Part shown: positions 22,101 through 24,627 of the stretch, piece by piece
Numbering within the stretch: position 1 is the first letter of the stretch
How the letters are laid out: the number at the start of each line of letters is the position of its first letter
NCBI GenBank assembly: GCA_946538445.1
Contig: CAMNGO010000009.1
Span: forward strand, 1 to 24,627
DNA from: an uncultured Lachnospiraceae bacterium
Lineage (GTDB): Bacteria > Bacillota > Clostridia > Lachnospirales > Lachnospiraceae
Length of the DNA stretch: 24,627 bases
Direction: 5' to 3'
Program-made: the position numbers and the translations under genes
The notes under the pieces: model-generated
Told to the model about the DNA's origin: nothing
Databases searched by the model: none
Seen by the model: only the letters and a program-made list of their open reading frames with translations

Positions 22101-22898
22101 ATGAAGAGATTAGGAGCACTTTTGCTTGTCAGCATCATGGCACTTTCCATGCTCGCCGGCTGTGGTTCAACCAAGACTGAAACAGCAGAAGGTGGGTTGC
22201 TGAATGAAGGAACCCTTACGGTTGGTATGGAGATCGGCTATCCGCCGATGGAGTACTTTGATGAGGATGGCAGCACAGCCATCGGTTTTGATGTTGAGCT
22301 GGCTCAGGCCCTGGCTGATGATATGGGCGTGAAGCTGGAGCTGGTGGATACCGCATGGGACGGCATCTTTGCAGGCGTGGATACCGATAAGTATGACGTA
22401 ATCATGTCCTCCGTAAGTTTTACTGAGGATAGAGATGAGAATTATCTGCTTTCCGAGACCTACATTGCCAATGCACCGGTTCTGGTAGTACCTAAGGATT
22501 CCGACATCACCAGTATCGAGGAGACCAAGGGCAAAACCATCGCCGTTCAGATGGAGACCACTGCAGATTACATCGTCCAGGATTATAATGAAGAGGGCCT
22601 TGGCGCAGAACTTCGTCAGTATGAGAAAGTTATCAATGCATTTGATGAACTGAAGGCAGGCCGTGTGGATTCCGTATGTACTGACTCCGTGGTGGCTGCT
22701 TATTATCTCGGAGATGCCGCCGCTGATTATAAGACCGTATGGCAGTCCCCGACAAAAGAGCCTATCGTTATGTGTATGAAGAAGGGAAATGACACTCTGA
22801 AAGAGAAACTGGAGGCATCCCTTAACAATCTGAGAGAAAACGGCAAGTTAGCTGAGATTTCCACCAAATATTTCGGAAGTGATGATCCGATCAAATAA
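22101..22898 (+). CDS. Polar amino-acid ABC transporter, substrate-binding lipoprotein
   Basis: From ATG 22101 the product has 265 residues. The signal peptide has a Lys/Arg start, a hydrophobic core LGALLLVSIMALSMLAGC and a lipobox LAGC, so Cys is lipidated and the protein is held at the outer face of the membrane. The family-3 solute-binding fold is clear: LTVGMEIGYPPMEYFDEDG, IGFDVELAQALADDMG, AWDGIFAGVDTDKYDVIMSSVSFTEDR, and a C-terminal ISTKYFG. Members bind glutamine, cystine, arginine, histidine or similar; the exact ligand is not clear. A GTG at 22050 is rejected because GGGAGGAG stands just before 22101. The permease and ATPase follow after a 138-base gap with a hairpin, so the three form one system. 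Confidence 0.95.
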   Translation: MKRLGALLLVSIMALSMLAGCGSTKTETAEGGLLNEGTLTVGMEIGYPPMEYFDEDGSTAIGFDVELAQALADDMGVKLELVDTAWDGIFAGVDTDKYDVIMSSVSFTEDRDENYLLSETYIANAPVLVVPKDSDITSIEETKGKTIAVQMETTADYIVQDYNEEGLGAELRQYEKVINAFDELKAGRVDSVCTDSVVAAYYLGDAAADYKTVWQSPTKEPIVMCMKKGNDTLKEKLEASLNNLRENGKLAEISTKYFGSDDPIK

Positions 22899-22960
22899 GA
22901 GCAGAGATTGCTTTTGAAAAGAGATCAGGCCACAGAACCTGATTGATCAGAAATGTTGCG

Positions 22961-23000
22961 AAGTTGCCGGATGTTGCACATGCAGCTCCGGCAACTTTTT
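22961..23000 (+). terminator. Hairpin with T run inside the ABC operon
   Basis: AAGTTGCCGGA (22961-22971) pairs perfectly with TCCGGCAACTT (22987-22997), ending in five T (22996-23000). It lies between the binding-protein gene and the permease gene. A smaller hairpin ATCAGG...CCTGAT stands just upstream (22924-22943). It probably causes partial termination or mRNA stabilisation so that more binding protein is made. Confidence 0.7.
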
Positions 23001-23036
23001 CGCAAAATAGCATAAAAACCAGAACGGAGATTATAT

Positions 23037-23696
23037 ATGAGTAGTTTTGATAAAATTTTGCTGTGGATTCCACAGCTTCTCAACGGAGCGAAGCTGACCA
23101 TCATCATGACGATCCTGTCGGTAGGTCTTGGATTGATCGGCAGTGTCTTCCTGGCCCTGGGCAAGATGTCCAAAAATCCGGTTTTCCGGCTCCCATGCAG
23201 TGCCTATATCTTTTTCTTCCGGGGAACCCCCCTCCTGATGCAGATCTATTTCATCTATTTCGGACTGCCTCAGTTTAACCCCAGGCTGACCATTAAGAGT
23301 GCTTTTGTTGCTGCCTTGATTGCTTATGTTATGAATTCGGCGGCCTACCTGGCGGAGAATATCCGGGCCGGTATCCAGTCCATCGATCACGGACAGTTTG
23401 AGGCGGCTAAGGCCCTGGGTATGACCTACGGGCAGACCATGAGGCTGATCATCATCCCCCAGACGGTGCGCCGGCTGATCCCTCCTGTAGGTAATGAGTT
23501 TATCATGGTATTGAAGGATGTATCTTTGGTAGCCATCATCGGTCTTACCGACCTGACCAAGACAACCCGTGCCATCTCTTCTTCATCCGCCACGGCTCTT
23601 GTCTACATCCCTGCCATGATCATCTATCTGATCATCACGGCATTCTTCACCTTCGTCTTCAACTATCTGGAGAAGAAGAATTCAGTATATGAATAG
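23037..23696 (+). CDS. Polar amino-acid ABC transporter, permease
   Basis: The 219-residue inner-membrane protein has about five membrane segments and the HisM/GlnP-type pattern: LLNGAKLTIIMTILSVGLGLI at the start, FFRGTPLLMQIYFIYFGLP in the middle. The EAA loop EAAKALGMTYGQTMRLIIIPQTVRRLIPP, which docks on the ATPase, lies around residues 122-150. It forms the import channel, probably as a homodimer because only one permease gene is present. ACGGAG stands before ATG 23037. The ATPase gene follows 9 bases after its stop. Length is typical for the family. Confidence 0.95.
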   Translation: MSSFDKILLWIPQLLNGAKLTIIMTILSVGLGLIGSVFLALGKMSKNPVFRLPCSAYIFFFRGTPLLMQIYFIYFGLPQFNPRLTIKSAFVAALIAYVMNSAAYLAENIRAGIQSIDHGQFEAAKALGMTYGQTMRLIIIPQTVRRLIPPVGNEFIMVLKDVSLVAIIGLTDLTKTTRAISSSSATALVYIPAMIIYLIITAFFTFVFNYLEKKNSVYE

Positions 23697-23705
23697 GAGG
23701 TCACC

Positions 23706-24467
23706 ATGTCAATTATCCGTACAGAAAATCTATGTAAAAGTTTCGGGGACCTGCAGGTGCTGAAAAATGTTAATCTTACAGTGAATCCCGGGGAAGTGAT
23801 CGTGATCATCGGGCCTTCTGGCGCCGGCAAATCCACCTTCCTCCGTTCTTTGAATACTCTGGAGACCATCACCGAGGGCAGCATCTTTATCGAGGATGAG
23901 CTGTTCTGCCGGGCCGAGAAGGGACATATCGTGGAGAAAATGGAGCCGGAGGCCCATAAGGCAGCCTTGCTTGAGATGGGTATGGTCTTCCAGCGCTTTA
24001 ACCTCTTCCCTCATAAAACGGTGAGGGAAAATGTGGAGATTGCCCCTATCCATGTCCGTAAGGTTAGTCAGGAAGAGGCAGCCAGAAGAGCCACGGACCT
24101 CCTGGAGAGAGTCGGCCTTTCTGACAAGGCAGACGAATACCCCAACCGTCTCTCCGGAGGGCAGCAGCAGCGTGTGGCCATCGCAAGGGCCCTGGCCATG
24201 GAACCCAAGATCATGCTCTTCGACGAGCCTACCTCCGCCCTGGACCCCGAGCTGGTAGGGGAGGTTCTGACTGTTATGAAAGACCTGGCCCAGCAGGGGA
24301 TGACCATGGTGGTGGTTACCCACGAGATGGGTTTTGCCAAGGAAGTGGCTGACCGGGTCATCTTTATGGCGGACGGGGAGATCCTGGAGGAGAAGACTCC
24401 CGAGGAACTTTTCTCTAATCCGGAACACCCCAAGGCCCAGCAGTTCCTGGCCAGTGTTTTGACATAA
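23706..24467 (+). CDS. Polar amino-acid ABC transporter, ATP-binding protein
   Basis: The 253-residue ATPase of the GlnQ/HisP type shows Walker A GPSGAGKST near residue 38, a Q-loop in MVFQRFNLFPHKTV, the signature LSGGQQQR, Walker B IMLFDEPTSALDPE, and the H-loop VVTHEMGFA. It powers import through the adjacent permease. A segment between strands (LFCRAEKGHIVEKMEPEAHKA) is a little longer than in E. coli GlnQ but occurs in Firmicutes relatives. An AGGAGG site stands 5 bases before the ATG. It is the last gene of the operon; a terminator follows at 24545-24572. All catalytic motifs are intact. Confidence 0.97.
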   Translation: MSIIRTENLCKSFGDLQVLKNVNLTVNPGEVIVIIGPSGAGKSTFLRSLNTLETITEGSIFIEDELFCRAEKGHIVEKMEPEAHKAALLEMGMVFQRFNLFPHKTVRENVEIAPIHVRKVSQEEAARRATDLLERVGLSDKADEYPNRLSGGQQQRVAIARALAMEPKIMLFDEPTSALDPELVGEVLTVMKDLAQQGMTMVVVTHEMGFAKEVADRVIFMADGEILEEKTPEELFSNPEHPKAQQFLASVLT

Positions 24468-24479
24468 GATTTCTCATTC

Positions 24480-24515
24480 TTTTGCATACCATTTTGCATA
24501 CCATTCTGCATTCAA
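24480..24515. repeat. Short tandem repeat after the ABC operon
   Basis: TTTTGCATACCA occurs twice in tandem (24480-24491, 24492-24503), followed by a degraded third unit TTCTGCATTCAA. Confidence 0.6.
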
Positions 24516-24544
24516 CCTGATAGCACCAAAATATTACTGATATA

Positions 24545-24572
24545 AACCGGCCGGCAACGGTCGGTTCTTTTT
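24545..24572 (+). terminator. Terminator of the ABC importer operon
   Basis: AACCGGCC pairs with GGTCGGTT (one wobble) around GGCAAC, followed by CTTTTT. The remaining bases to 24627 are AT-rich and show no gene. Confidence 0.8.
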
Positions 24573-24627
24573 AACATTTCACCAATTTATCGCTTTTAAG
24601 GATTAAATTTTTCCTTGAAATCACTAT

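Noticed and set aside
24480..24515. Possible CRISPR-like array
   Set aside because: The units are 12 bases long and adjacent without spacers; it is a simple tandem repeat.

Overview
The window looks like chromosomal DNA of a gut-type Firmicute, most likely of the Lachnospiraceae (Clostridia). The reasons are GGAGG ribosome-binding sites before nearly every gene, sigma-A-type TTGACA/TATAAT promoters, a Firmicutes-type LexA box, a ferredoxin-tailed aldo/keto reductase, a half-size chromate transporter pair, AGCS and MATE carriers, and many protein families typical of that group. No phage structural genes, transposases, integrases or CRISPR arrays are visible. The assignment is made by eye, without database searches.

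Positions 1-4640 hold a DNA-damage region. A peroxide-stress YaaA gene (+) converges on a five-gene minus-strand operon: XRE repressor, ImmA/IrrE metalloprotease, Y-family translesion polymerase, YolD-like protein and SRAP abasic-site protein. It starts from a strong sigma-A promoter, with a perfect CGAAC-N4-GTTCG LexA-type box just upstream. Reading the other way from the same intergenic region is a 552-residue fusion of shikimate dehydrogenase-like, shikimate kinase and type II dehydroquinase domains. Its dehydrogenase domain has lost the catalytic Lys/Asp pair. A MATE exporter and a NUDIX hydrolase follow.

Positions 8439-11681 carry a VanZ-family membrane protein (-), a YbaK-type tRNA deacylase, pyruvate kinase, and a translationally coupled aldo/keto reductase that has lost the middle of its barrel in frame. 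Positions 11700-15321 form a minus-strand block: OmpR-type response regulator, histidine kinase, a double-PepSY protein with an Asp-rich tail, and a secreted two-repeat protein. Copies of the palindrome GGGGTCAGACCCC lie inside the kinase gene and in the promoter/leader of the regulator gene.

Positions 15439-18185 hold an XRE-like regulator divergent from a macro-domain protein and a von Willebrand A protein, closed by a small convergent 65-residue protein. This is a possible uncharacterised stress module. Then come an AGCS sodium:amino-acid symporter with a leader hairpin, an AT-rich intergenic stretch with a palindrome and a 20-codon ORF, tRNA-Pro(GGG) on the minus strand, a CHR transporter pair, and a complete polar amino-acid ABC importer (lipoprotein, permease, ATPase) ending at a terminator near the window end.

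The most notable points are the LexA-boxed repair cassette with its own repressor/protease pair, the degenerate trifunctional aro fusion, the palindromes inserted in the two-component system, the shortened reductase, and the macro/vWA locus.
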